DNA from: JAMXLO01 sp963719805 | GTDB lineage: Bacteria > Pseudomonadota > Alphaproteobacteria > Acetobacterales > Acetobacteraceae | Assembly: GCA_963719805.1 (NCBI GenBank) | Contig: CAVRDF010000008.1 | Location: 124,001 to 188,000 of the forward strand | Length of the DNA stretch: 64,000 nt | Reading direction: 5' to 3' | Part shown: piece after piece, positions 16,617-25,845 of the stretch | How positions within the stretch are numbered: position 1 is the first letter of the stretch | Layout: each line of letters begins with the position of its first letter | Notes under the pieces: generated by a model | What the model saw: the letters and a program-made list of their open reading frames with translations, nothing else | Told to the model about the DNA's origin: nothing | Databases searched by the model: none | Program-made: the position numbers and the translations under genes

Positions 16617-17876
16617 TCAATGCACAGGAAGCCGCACCGGCATCGACGAGATGCTGCGCAGGATGTTGGAATAGGCGCGCGTCGGCGGCTCCAACACTTC
16701 AATCAGTGCAAAGCGTTGGAGGATTTCTTCCCACAATATGGTCAGTTGCAGCTCGGCAAGCCGGTTACCGACGCAGCGGTGGATTCCAAAACCGAAGGAA
16801 AGGTGCTGGCGCGGCCGCTCACGGTCGATGATGAAGTCATTGGCGCGCTCGATGGCATCCTCGTCGCGGTTGCCGGAGAGGTACCACATCGCAACCTTGT
16901 CACCCCTGCGGATGTGTTTGCCGCCAAGCTCGGTATCCTCCAGCGCAGTGCGCCGCATATGCATCACCGGCGTGTGGTAGCGGATGATCTCCGGTACCAG
17001 GCTGCCAACGAGATTCGGGTTGTCGATCAATTTGCGATACTGGCCGGGATTGTTGTGCAGTGCCCACAGACCACCCGACATCGAATTGCGCGTGGTGTCG
17101 TTCCCGCCCACGAGCAGTAGCAGAATGTTGCCCATGAATTCGGTCGGCCTTGACGGCAGATCACGCGTCGCTTCGCCATGTGCGAGCATGGAAATCAAGT
17201 CGGCACGTGGCTCTTGCTTTGCGCGCTCATTCCACAGCGCAACGAAGTATTCCATCGCCTGCTGCAGCACGGCGTCACGTTTTTCGTCTGAGTCGATCTC
17301 GGTGCCGGCGCGGGTGTTCACCGTCGCGACATTCGACCAGTAGGTCAGCTTACGCCGGTCCTCAAAGGGAAAGTCGAACAGCGTTGCCAGCATCTGCGTG
17401 GTGAGCTCGATCGAAACGCGATCAACCCAGTCGAACGCTTCGCCGCGCGGAAGTCCATCCAACACGCGCTGGGTGCGCTCACGAATTGTGTCGGCCAGCC
17501 GGGCCAGATTGCCGGGAGCCACAACGGGCGAGACAACTCTCCTTTGTTCGTCGTGCTTCGGCTGATCCATCGAGATGAAGCTGGGGCGCCGGTAGTCCAT
17601 CGGCGCGTCACGCAGCACGATGCCACCCATCAACGCGTCCGACGAATAGACTTTCTGATTGGTGTCGACCTGCATGATGTCCCGGTACTTGGTCACTGAC
17701 CAATACGAGCCGTACATGCCGTTCTCACACCAATGCACTGGGTCTTCCTGGCGGAGCCTCTCGAAATACGGATACCAGATGTCGTCCTGGTACAGCCGTG
17801 GCTGACTGACATCGATCTTGTCCAGTGGGATCGACCAAGCTTCGTCTTGTGCTGCGGCGTTGACGGGTGCGTTCAT
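16617..17876 (-). CDS. Cytochrome P450, CYP153-like
   Basis: A 419-residue P450. The I-helix oxygen motif is VGGNDTT (256-262), ExxR is E296-R299, and the heme loop is FGFGIHRCVG with the thiolate Cys368. Long stretches (YWSVTKYRDIM, RVSIELTTQMLATLFDFPFE, NRLAELQLTILWEEIL) match the CYP153 family, soluble terminal hydroxylases of alkanes and related aliphatic chains. Ferredoxin and reductase genes usually found with CYP153 are absent here. It lies between paaB (39 bases upstream) and paaC (four bases downstream) on the same strand, an unusual position inside an epoxidase operon. The substrate is inferred only from family membership. Confidence 0.93.
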   Translation of the reverse strand: MNAPVNAAAQDEAWSIPLDKIDVSQPRLYQDDIWYPYFERLRQEDPVHWCENGMYGSYWSVTKYRDIMQVDTNQKVYSSDALMGGIVLRDAPMDYRRPSFISMDQPKHDEQRRVVSPVVAPGNLARLADTIRERTQRVLDGLPRGEAFDWVDRVSIELTTQMLATLFDFPFEDRRKLTYWSNVATVNTRAGTEIDSDEKRDAVLQQAMEYFVALWNERAKQEPRADLISMLAHGEATRDLPSRPTEFMGNILLLLVGGNDTTRNSMSGGLWALHNNPGQYRKLIDNPNLVGSLVPEIIRYHTPVMHMRRTALEDTELGGKHIRRGDKVAMWYLSGNRDEDAIERANDFIIDRERPRQHLSFGFGIHRCVGNRLAELQLTILWEEILQRFALIEVLEPPTRAYSNILRSISSMPVRLPVH

Positions 17877-17915
17877 TGCGTTTCATCCCATTGGGGTCAT
17901 GGGCACGCCATGACC

Positions 17916-18203
17916 CTACATGTTGTCAACTTCGTCCGGCACTTCGTAGAACGTCGGATGACGGTAGATCTTTGAGGCGGTCGGCTCAAACAGCATATCC
18001 CTGTCAGCGGGATCCGAGGCGGTAATCAAGGCCGACGGCACCACCCAGATCGACAGGCCCTCGCCACGCCGCGTATAGACATCGCGCGCTGCCTGCAGCG
18101 CCAGCGTTGCGTCAGCGGCGTGCACCGATCCGACGTGCCGATGAGCCAGCCCGGTGCGGGCGCGAATAAACACTTCCCATAGCGGTGTGGCAGGCTCTGC
18201 CAT
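17916..18203 (-). CDS. paaB: PaaB-like phenylacetyl-CoA epoxidase subunit
   Basis: A 95-residue protein. The opening PLWEVFIRARTGLAHRHVGSVHA and the central ALQAARDVYTRRGEG are characteristic of PaaB, the small bridging subunit of the epoxidase. It begins at an ATG overlapping the paaA stop by one base (TGATG), giving tight coupling with paaA. Its length is normal for the family. Confidence 0.93.
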   Translation of the reverse strand: MAEPATPLWEVFIRARTGLAHRHVGSVHAADATLALQAARDVYTRRGEGLSIWVVPSALITASDPADRDMLFEPTASKIYRHPTFYEVPDEVDNM

Positions 18204-19186
18204 CAGGCAGCGTCACGTTGCTCGGCCGCACGATGCTTCGCCGCATAGGCCAAGGCCGCCTCGCGCACCCAGGCACCATGCTCGTGTGCTCGTCGACGCG
18301 CAGCCAGTCGTTCGCGATTGCACGGACCATCACCCGCCAGCACGCGGCGAAATTCGTCCCAGTCGATCGCGCCAAACTCCCAATGGCCGCTCGCTTCGTT
18401 CAAGTGGAGTTCAGCATCGGGAAACGTCAGGCCCAGGTAGTGACCTTGCGGCACCGTTGCATCGACAAACTTCTGGCGCAGCGAGTCATTGGTGAAGCGC
18501 TTGATCTTCCACTGCATAGACGTATCCGAATGCTGCGACTGCGTATCCGGCGGGCCAAACATCATCAGGCTCGGCCACCACCAGCGGTTCAGTGCATCCT
18601 GCGCCATCGCCTTCTGCTCGTCCGATCCACGCGCCAGCGTGGTCATGATCTCAAAGCCCTGGCGCTGGTGAAATGACTCCTCCTTGCAGATGCGGATCAT
18701 CGCGCGGGCATAGGGGCCATACGAGCAGCGGCATAGCGGAATCTGATTCATGATCGCTGCGCCGTCCACCAGCCAGCCGATGGCCCCAACGTCGGCCCAT
18801 GTCAGGGTCGGATAATTGAAGATCGAGGAGTATTTGGCGCGCCCGGTCAGCAACTGCTCGACCAATTCCTCGCGCGTGACACCCAGCGTTTCGGCCGCGG
18901 CATACAAGTAGAGGCCGTGGCCACCCTCGTCCTGCACTTTCGCCAACAATGCTGCCTTACGACGCAGCGAAGGAGCGCGGGTGATCCAATTGCCTTCAGG
19001 CAGCATACCAACGATTTCCGAATGGGCGTGCTGGCTGATCTGGCGAACCAGCGTGCGGCGGTACGCGTCCGGCATCCAGTCGTTGGGTTCTATCCGCTCC
19101 TCGGCGTCAACCCGCGCCTTGAAGTGCGTGGCCGCCGCGCTGGTGTCCGCCGCGCCGGTCGGGGTGTTAAGGGCCTGGCTGTACAT
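18203..19186 (-). CDS. paaA: PaaA-like phenylacetyl-CoA epoxidase catalytic subunit
   Basis: A 327-residue di-iron oxygenase subunit. Carboxylate and histidine ligands are seen in HAHSEIVGM, VQDEGGHGLYLY (E-x2-H) and CKEESFHQRQGFE (E-x2-H). AETLGVTREELVEQLL, KYSSIFNYPTLTWADVG and WPSLMMFGPPD are strongly conserved in PaaA, which with PaaC epoxidises the aromatic ring of phenylacetyl-CoA. It is the first gene of the run; 93 bases separate it from the divergent acyl-CoA dehydrogenase. The reductase gene paaE is not in this window. Confidence 0.94.
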   Translation of the reverse strand: MYSQALNTPTGAADTSAAATHFKARVDAEERIEPNDWMPDAYRRTLVRQISQHAHSEIVGMLPEGNWITRAPSLRRKAALLAKVQDEGGHGLYLYAAAETLGVTREELVEQLLTGRAKYSSIFNYPTLTWADVGAIGWLVDGAAIMNQIPLCRCSYGPYARAMIRICKEESFHQRQGFEIMTTLARGSDEQKAMAQDALNRWWWPSLMMFGPPDTQSQHSDTSMQWKIKRFTNDSLRQKFVDATVPQGHYLGLTFPDAELHLNEASGHWEFGAIDWDEFRRVLAGDGPCNRERLAARRRAHEHGAWVREAALAYAAKHRAAEQRDAA

Positions 19187-19279
19187 CGCGCTGCTCCGGC
19201 CAGAAAATTGGGCGCCTCGCCTGTTTGGACGCGTTGGGGCAAATATGGCTCAGCCAGCCAGCGTCTGAAAGGCCCGGAT

Positions 19280-20449
19280 ATGGACTTCGCCCTAGCCGAC
19301 GAACAACAGCAGATCCGCGACGAGGTATTGAAGCTCTGCGCCCGCTTCGACGATTCGTATTGGCTGGAGCGAGACCGCACCGCCACATTTCCGGAAGCGT
19401 TCTTCACTGCGATGGCCGAGGCGAACTGGCTGGGCATCGCCATGCCGGAAAATTATGGCGGCGCCGCCCTCGGCATTACCGAAGCGGCGATCCTGATGCA
19501 GGCCGTGGCGGAGTTGGGTGCCTGCATGTCGGGGGCTTCGGCCGTCCATCTGAACATCTTTGGCCTCAATCCCGTCGTGGTGTTCGGTACCTGAAGCCCA
19601 GAAGCAGCGGATGCTGCCGCCCGTGATCGCCGGACGCGACAAGGCCTGTTTCGGCGTCACCGAACCCAATGCCGGTCTCAACACCACCCAGATCAGCACC
19701 CGAGCCGATCGGCGAGGTGACCGCTACATGATAAACGGCACCAAGATCTGGACCTCGACCGCGCAGGTCGCCAACAAGATCCTGCTGCTGGCACGCACCA
19801 CCCCCCTCGACCAGGTGCAGCGGCACAGCCATGGCCTGACGCTGTTCTACACCACGCTCGACCGTGCGCACGCCGAAGTGCGCGTCATCCACAAGATGGG
19901 CCGGCACGCGGTGGATTTCGAACATGGTGTTCTTCGAAGACATGGAGGTGCCGGCCGAAGACCGCATTGGCGAGGAAGGTGAGGGCTTCCGCACTCTGCT
20001 GCATGGACTTAATCCCGAGCGTATCCTGGTTGCCGCCGAGGCCATCGGCATCGGCCGCGCAGCACTTGCGCGTGCCTCACGCTATGCGCGCGAACGCGTC
20101 GTTTTTGGCCGGCCGATCGGCCAGAACCAGGCAATCCAGCATCCGCTGGCAAAGTGCTGGGCGGAGCTGGAAGCCGCCAATCTCATGGTAATGAAAGCTG
20201 CGTGGCTGTACGACCAAGGTCAGCCGTGTGGCGCGGAAGCGAATGCCGCAAAATACCTGGCTGGCGAAGCCGGCTTCCATGCCTGCGAGCAAGCGGTCAT
20301 GACACACGGTGGCATGGGATACGCGCAGGAATACCACGTCGAACGTTACTTACGCGAAATCTTGGATCCCGCGCATCGCGCCGGTCAGTCCGCAGCTTAT
20401 TCTCAGCTACCTGGCAGAGCGGGTGCTGGATCTGCCGAAGTCGTATTGA
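19280..20449 (+). pseudogene. Acyl-CoA dehydrogenase interrupted by three single-base insertions
   Basis: Four consecutive frame segments reconstruct one acyl-CoA dehydrogenase: MDFALADEQQQIRDEV, then ACFGVTEPNAGLNTTQI, then FFEDMEVPAEDRIGEEGEGF and THGGMGYAQEYHVERYLRE, then a C-terminus reading LAERVLDLPKSY before TGA at 20447. The reading frame must skip one extra base at 19592 (T in ACCTGAAG), one T in 19916-19918, and one G at 20364-20365. Removing these gives 389 codons, the normal length. The HGGMGY segment and catalytic-domain landmarks are intact. It is divergent from paaA and would suit the same CoA pathway. Either sequence error or a decayed gene. Confidence 0.87.
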
Positions 20450-20451
20450 AT

Positions 20452-20955
20452 CTACTTGAGCTGATCGCGGATCTTATCGAGGCCTGCATGTGCGCAGGCA
20501 TCGTCAAGGTTGCCACCGGGTGCCCCTGCCGCGCCTATTGCGCCCACCACTTCATCGCCGACTTTGATAACGATGCCGCCACCAACCAGGATAAGATGCG
20601 GCAATTGGGTGAATAGATTTGCGAAATTCGGCACCGTCTTCGCCCGCTCGACCAGTGCGAGCGTGTCCGACTTGAACGTGGCCGCGGTGTAGGCCTTGTC
20701 GAAGGCGCTATCGAGCGAATGGCTACCTGTGCGATCGCCGCGCAACACGGCCTGCCGTACACCGTCAGCGTCCACCACAACCGCTGTTTCGGGATAGCCT
20801 TGCTTGGCGCAACTAGCGACCACTTCGGCCGCAGCCTGGCTGGCAAGGTCGGCGGCAATACGATGCGTCTGGATCAGACCTTGCGAATGGCCGGCAACAG
20901 GCACGCCAGCAGCAGCGATACCCAGCGACAAAGCCATCGACCTAGCTCTCATCAT
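20452..20955 (-). CDS. GlcG/HbpS family exported protein
   Basis: A 167-residue protein with a signal peptide (hydrophobic MALSLGIAAAGVPVAG, likely cut after GHSQ). The mature chain belongs to the GlcG/HbpS (former DUF336) family: YPETAVVVDADGVRQAVLRGD, FDKAYTAATFKSDT, and the glycine-rich GGGIVIKVGDEVVGAIGAAGAPGG. Members bind heme or cobalamin or sit near glycolate and diol genes. An AGGGGG site eight bases ahead supports the ATG at 20955. It ends two bases from the convergent acyl-CoA dehydrogenase. Ligand unknown. Confidence 0.85.
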   Translation of the reverse strand: MMRARSMALSLGIAAAGVPVAGHSQGLIQTHRIAADLASQAAAEVVASCAKQGYPETAVVVDADGVRQAVLRGDRTGSHSLDSAFDKAYTAATFKSDTLALVERAKTVPNFANLFTQLPHLILVGGGIVIKVGDEVVGAIGAAGAPGGNLDDACAHAGLDKIRDQLK

Positions 20956-21063
20956 CGCACGCACCCCCTGTGTGAATCACAAAGATAGCGCAAAGTGGTC
21001 CTGCTGTCGCCGGAAGGACGCGAAGGACGGGATGCTACTATCCGGAGCTGCCGCTGCTCGCGT

Positions 21064-22690
21064 TTATTCGTGCGAGGCGAAGGGCCGATCGTGCTGCCGC
21101 ATGAACAGAAGGCCCTTCGCGCGGCCGCCATCGACGAGGAGCCCGGTAACCGCGCCAGTCGCATCGCGCAACACACGGCAGTCGAACCAGCCGCGGAACA
21201 GCACGCTCGGTGATATTACCCGGATGAAGTCGCCTTCGATCGGCTCGATCTCCCAGTGAACCTGTCGCAGCAGTGGGCCACAGACCTCAAGTGTCACGCC
21301 TTGCTTGGCGTTGCTGATAGTCCACGTCGCTGCTGTATCGGCATTCTCATAGCTACCCGGCAGATCCAGTGGCAGTTGTGCATTCGGCGCAATCCGATGC
21401 AGCGTTTCCTGTACGCCAGCGTCCCGCTCCACATCGAGCCGATCGTCTGCCCGCAGCCACATGGTGAAGTCACCCGAGCCACGGCTGGTGGCGAAGCCAC
21501 GATCCTCGGTCGGTACCGTGATGAACGCCACGCCGTACATGCAGGCAATTACTTGGCCAGCTGCGTTGATTGATACCTCCAAGGTCGCGCCACTGTCGCG
21601 GTTGAGCCAGCGCCCAGGCAGCCGATCCGCCGGCGGCATCGGCGGGACCGCCAGAAGGTCTCGCTTTCCTTCGACCAATGCCTCGATAACTTCGAATGCT
21701 AAGCCATGAGGATCAGATGTGCCGTCGTTGCTGATGCAGATTACCGCGGCATCGTGATCGGGTATGCGCACGAAACTGGTTTTGTAGCCTGGCCATAGGC
21801 CGTCATGGCCAATCGTCCGAACGCCACGATACGTCTGGATGCGCAACCCACGTGCGTAGCAGTTCCGGAATCCTCCGGTGAAGGGCGTCATCGTGGTCAG
21901 CGCCTCGGCAATTGCCGTTCCGCCCACCCGCGGCGACTCAAAGTTCGCGTGCCAGAGCGCCAGATCCATGACGCAGGAAACCAGCCCACCTTCGCCATGC
22001 AATGGAAAGCCATGTGGCGCACGCCGCCAGCCACCATCGCCTGTCGCGAGGTAACCGGTGGCAAGTCCAGGCACCACTTCAGCCGTACCTCTCGACGTGC
22101 CGTGTCGAATTCATCCCGAGTGGCTGAAAGATCCGGCGATCGAGGAAGGAACGCAGCGATTCGCCACTGACCTTCTCGACGATGCGGCCCAGCAGCATGA
22201 AGTTGGAATTGCTGTACAGATAGCGCGACCCGGGAGCAAAATTCAGCCCGCCCTGCCGGCAAACGCCCGCGAGCAAATCGCCGGGCGTGCACGGCTGCCC
22301 AAGATCGGCGCCGCCGGCTCGCATGATCTCCAGCATGTCCCGGATGCCGGAGGTGTTGTGCATCAGATGCGCCAACGTGATGCGGTGACCAAGGTCAGGC
22401 AATTCCGGCAGATAAAGCCGTACATCGCTGTCGATCGACAGCAGACCTTCGGCCTCCAGCAACAGGATCGCGGCGCAGGTGAACTGCTTGCTGACCGAGG
22501 CAATCCGGAACGTTGTCTCGGAGCCAACTGGCACACCAAACTCGAGGCTCGCCATGCCAGCACTTTCGTGCACGGCAAGTTCACGCCCGACTACCACACC
22601 GATGGTCACACCAGGTCCGCTGGTAGACTGCCACGGCGCGATCAGCCGCCAAATCCGGCGCCGCAGCAGCGTCTCGTCCAGGCCGTTCAT
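21064..22690 (-). pseudogene. Serine hydrolase / beta-lactamase family protein, one frameshift
   Basis: Two adjoining frames make one class-C beta-lactamase-related serine hydrolase. The first (from about 22690) has FRIASVSKQFT with the SxxK nucleophile and LYSNSNFMLLG with the YxN motif. The second carries TIGHDGLWPGYKTSF with the HxG-like third motif and a beta-sheet C-terminal domain. The first ends RHVERYG-TGA at 22079-22081. Deleting the A at 22081 (a T on the coding strand, context GGCTGAAG) restores the expected continuation EVVPGLATGYL and gives 541 residues. The start is uncertain: ATGs at 22699 and 22690; the latter has GGATGG upstream. Confidence 0.8.
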
Positions 22691-22706
22691 GGCATCCATC
22701 CAAAAC

Positions 22707-22736
22707 AAAAGGGCACAGCCAATTCTGTGCCCTTTT
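22707..22736 (-). terminator. Rho-independent terminator after clpA
   Basis: A perfect 12-base inverted repeat AAAAGGGCACAG / CTGTGCCCTTTT with a six-base loop. It lies downstream of the clpA stop codon and just ahead of the beta-lactamase-family gene on the same strand. The run of T on the minus strand makes it a good intrinsic terminator for clpA. Confidence 0.85.
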
Positions 22737-22765
22737 GTGTCGCGATATGGAGCTTCAGGGCAAGC

Positions 22766-25111
22766 CTATGCCTCGATCTCCTCGCGATCAACTCCGCCAT
22801 CGCCGTCTTCATCCGGCTTCGGCAGCGACGGCAGCTGCGCTTCGATCAACTCGAAGTCCAGTTTGCCGTCCTTCAGGGTAACCTTGACCGCGCCACCCTT
22901 CACCAACTTGCCAAACAGCAGCTCCTCGGCCAGCGGCTTCTTGATGTGCTCCTGGATAACCCGCGCAAGCGGGCGGGCGCCGTATAGTCTGTCGTAGCCA
23001 CGCTCGGCGAGCCACTCCTTGGCCGCCGACGACAACTCTATCGTCACATTGCGATCAGCCAATTGTGCTTCCAACTGCATGACGAATTTCTCGACCACGC
23101 GTCCGACGATTTCCGGCGTCAACCCTGCGAACGTTATCGTCGCGTCGAGCCGATTGCGGAACTCCGGCGTGAACAGCCGCTTGATCGCATCCTCGTCCTC
23201 ACCGACGCGCGAATCACGGCCGAACCCGATCGCCTCCTTCGCCAGATCAGATGCGCCAGCATTAGTCGTCATGATCAGGACAACGTTACGGAAATCGACC
23301 GTCTTGCCGTTGTGATCCGTAAGTTTCCCGTGGTCCATCACCTGCAGAAGGATGTTGAAGAGGTCCTGATGCGCCTTCTCGATTTCATCGAGCAACAAGA
23401 CAGCGTGTGGGTGCTGATCGATCGCATCGGTCAGCAATCCACCTTGATCAAACCCGACATAGCCGGGAGGTGCACCGATCAGACGCGAAACCGAGTGCCG
23501 CTCCATGTATTCGGACATGTCGAAGCGGATCAGTTCGATCCCCATGGTGGCGGCAAGCTGACGTGCAACTTCGGTCTTGCCGACACCGGTTGGGCCAGAG
23601 AACAGATAGTTGCCGATCGGCTTTTCGGGTTCGCGTAGCCCGGCACGCGCCAGCTTGATCGCCGCCGCAAGCGCCTCGATCGCCCGGTCCTGGCCGAACA
23701 CCATCGACTTCAGGTCGCGCTCAAGATTACGCAACGTTTCCTTGTCGTCGGCCGATACGCTCTTCGGAGGAATGCGCGCGATCTTGGCGACGATCTCCTC
23801 GACGTCACGCAATGTAACCGTCTTGCGCCGCTTGTGCTCGGGCAGCAGCATGCGGCTCGCGCCAACCTCGTCGATCACGTCGATCGCCTTGTCTGGCAGC
23901 TTGCGGTCGTTGATGTATTTCGCCGACAACTCGACGGCGGCGCGGATTGCCTCGTCGGTGTAGCGAACCTTGTGGTGCTTCTCGTAGTTCGACTTCAGGC
24001 CGCGCAGAATCTTTACGCTATCCTCAACATTCGGCTCATTCACGTCGATCTTCTGGAAGCGACGGACCAGGGCCCGGTCCTTTTCGAAGTAGTTGCGGAA
24101 TTCCTTGTAGGTGGTTGAACCGATGCAGCGCAGGTTGCCCGACGCCAGCGCCGGTTTCAGCAGGTTCGACGCGTCCATCGCGCCGCCGGATGTGGCGCCG
24201 GCGCCGATGACCGTATGGATTTCATCGATGAACAGGATGGCGCCCTGCTGGTTCTCCAGTTCGGAGACCACGGCCTTCAGCCGCTCCTCGAAATCGCCGC
24301 GATAGCGGGTGCCAGCAAGCAACGCGCCCATGTCCAGCGCGAAGATTGTGGATTTTGCCAACACCTCCGGCACGTCGCCTTCGACGATGCGCTTCGCCAG
24401 ACCCTCGGCAATCGCCGTCTTGCCGACACCAGGATCGCCGACATACAGCGGATTGTTCTTGGTGCGCCGGCACAGGATTTGGATGGTGCGTTCGATTTCA
24501 GGTTCGCGGCCGATCAACGGGTCGATCTTCCCCGCCATCGCCTTCTTGTTGAGGTTGACGCAATAGTTGGACAGCGCGTCCTGGTTGCGACGATTTGGCT
24601 TTTCTTCGCGCTCCTGCTCCTGATGCGCCTCTGGTTGGCTACCAGTGCCCTGCACCGGCCGCTGTGCCGAACGGCCCGGCGCCTTGGCGATCCCGTGGCT
24701 GATGAAATTGACCGCGTCGAGTCGCGTCATGTCCTGCAGCTGCAGGAAATACACAGCGTGGCTCTCCCGCTCGGAGAACAGCGCAACGAGCACGTTCGCG
24801 CCGGTTACCTCGTCTCGGCCGGAAGATTGCACGTGGATTGCCGCGCGCTGCACCACGCGCTGGAACCCGGCCGTGGGCTTCGGATCGCCGGCACGGTCGG
24901 TGGCCAGACCGGCGAGATCCTTATCGAGAAACTCCGACAAATCCGTGCGCAGCTTATCGAGGTCCACCCCACAGGCGCGCAGCACGGTTGCTGCGTCGGT
25001 ATCATCGGCGAGGCCAAGGAGCAGATGCTCAAGCGTGGCATATTCGTGACGGCGCTCGCTGGCTAGTGAAAGCGCGCGATGCAGCGTCTGTTCGAGATTA
25101 CGTGAAAGCAT
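22766..25111 (-). CDS. clpA: ATP-dependent Clp protease ATP-binding subunit ClpA
   Basis: A 781-residue Clp/Hsp100 unfoldase. The N-domain (residues 1-140) is the ClpA type that docks ClpS. AAA module 1 has Walker A GDPGVGKTAIAEGLA and Walker B FIDEIHTVIGAGA; AAA module 2 has Walker A GPTGVGKTEVA and Walker B LLLDEIEKAH. There is no coiled-coil middle insertion, which separates ClpA from ClpB. It feeds substrates to ClpP in the cytosol. clpS lies 137 bases upstream on the same strand, the standard arrangement, and a strong terminator follows. Confidence 0.97.
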   Translation of the reverse strand: MLSRNLEQTLHRALSLASERRHEYATLEHLLLGLADDTDAATVLRACGVDLDKLRTDLSEFLDKDLAGLATDRAGDPKPTAGFQRVVQRAAIHVQSSGRDEVTGANVLVALFSERESHAVYFLQLQDMTRLDAVNFISHGIAKAPGRSAQRPVQGTGSQPEAHQEQEREEKPNRRNQDALSNYCVNLNKKAMAGKIDPLIGREPEIERTIQILCRRTKNNPLYVGDPGVGKTAIAEGLAKRIVEGDVPEVLAKSTIFALDMGALLAGTRYRGDFEERLKAVVSELENQQGAILFIDEIHTVIGAGATSGGAMDASNLLKPALASGNLRCIGSTTYKEFRNYFEKDRALVRRFQKIDVNEPNVEDSVKILRGLKSNYEKHHKVRYTDEAIRAAVELSAKYINDRKLPDKAIDVIDEVGASRMLLPEHKRRKTVTLRDVEEIVAKIARIPPKSVSADDKETLRNLERDLKSMVFGQDRAIEALAAAIKLARAGLREPEKPIGNYLFSGPTGVGKTEVARQLAATMGIELIRFDMSEYMERHSVSRLIGAPPGYVGFDQGGLLTDAIDQHPHAVLLLDEIEKAHQDLFNILLQVMDHGKLTDHNGKTVDFRNVVLIMTTNAGASDLAKEAIGFGRDSRVGEDEDAIKRLFTPEFRNRLDATITFAGLTPEIVGRVVEKFVMQLEAQLADRNVTIELSSAAKEWLAERGYDRLYGARPLARVIQEHIKKPLAEELLFGKLVKGGAVKVTLKDGKLDFELIEAQLPSLPKPDEDGDGGVDREEIEA

Positions 25112-25248
25112 TGTCGTCCGCGCTCCTACGCGCTGAGGCCTGTAAGGCAGACTGGATCATCTCCGGGGGTCCGGCCAGTCGTCAACTCGGGCGAATTGCG
25201 TACCCCAGACAGTTAACAATCTGGTGGCAAAGTGGCAGCAATTCGAGA

Positions 25249-25587
25249 TCATTCCTTTTCGATCGTGCATTGCAGGGGATGCTGGTTTTGCCGCGCCAGG
25301 TCCATCACCTGCGTCACTTTGGTTTCGGCTACTTCATAGGTATAGACCCCGCATACGCCGACACCGCGACGGTGCACATGCAGCATGATGCGGGTGGCCT
25401 CTTCACGCGATTTCTGGAAGAAGCGTTCCAGGACATGAACGACAAACTCCATCGGCGTGTAGTCATCGTTCAGCATGAGAACCTTGTACATCGCGGGCTT
25501 TCTGGTCTTCGGGCGCGCCCGAACGACGACCCCGGTATTCGGGCCCTCGGTATTATTGTTGCCGCCACGCCTGTCGCCGTCGCTCAT
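25249..25587 (-). CDS. clpS: ATP-dependent Clp protease adaptor ClpS
   Basis: A 112-residue adaptor that delivers N-degron substrates to ClpA. The core KVLMLNDDYTPMEFVVHVLERFF holds the N-end-binding NDDYTPMEF motif, and IMLHVHRRGVGVCGVYTYEVAETK contains the conserved histidine and VAETK tail that docks on ClpA. The first about 30 residues are a flexible glycine/asparagine-rich leader. The frame continues upstream to 25734, but the ATG at 25587 has the normal family length. Confidence 0.97.
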   Translation of the reverse strand: MSDGDRRGGNNNTEGPNTGVVVRARPKTRKPAMYKVLMLNDDYTPMEFVVHVLERFFQKSREEATRIMLHVHRRGVGVCGVYTYEVAETKVTQVMDLARQNQHPLQCTIEKE

Positions 25588-25760
25588 CGTTCTTCCACGC
25601 CTACCTGCTGCGACATTCCCGCCACCCAGACGATCCTCATACTTTTGGCCCACGGCAAGACCCCGCCGCCCGGTTCGCCGAAGCACGAACCATATCGGAA
25701 GGCGGCGGCCGGTTAAAAGACCATTGACGAGCAAAGATTAAGTTGAAGTGTCAGAGCACG

Positions 25761-25796
25761 AAAAAAAGGCCCCGGGAGTACCCGGAGCCTTTTTCG
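25761..25796 (-). terminator. Rho-independent terminator after the first phasin gene
   Basis: A GC-rich inverted repeat (AAAAAGGC-CCCGGG, AGTA loop, CCCGG-AGCCTTTTT) flanked by A-runs on one side and T-runs on the other. It lies 50 bases past the phasin stop codon on the minus strand. The T-runs on both strands could also stop read-through from the other direction. Confidence 0.85.
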
Positions 25797-25845
25797 TCCT
25801 TCACGGCGGGATATTTGCATCCCGCCCGTCCAGTCTGTCGGCAGT

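Noticed and set aside
19592..22081. Programmed +1 frameshifting at TGA in CTGAAG contexts
   Set aside because: There is no Shine-Dalgarno-like stimulator or slippery codon as in the RF2 site. The same genes or neighbours carry other indels without a stop, and the family members are not known to use recoding. Error or mutation is simpler.
24215..25066. A 283-codon plus-strand frame opposite clpA
   Set aside because: Antisense shadow of clpA with no recognisable domain.
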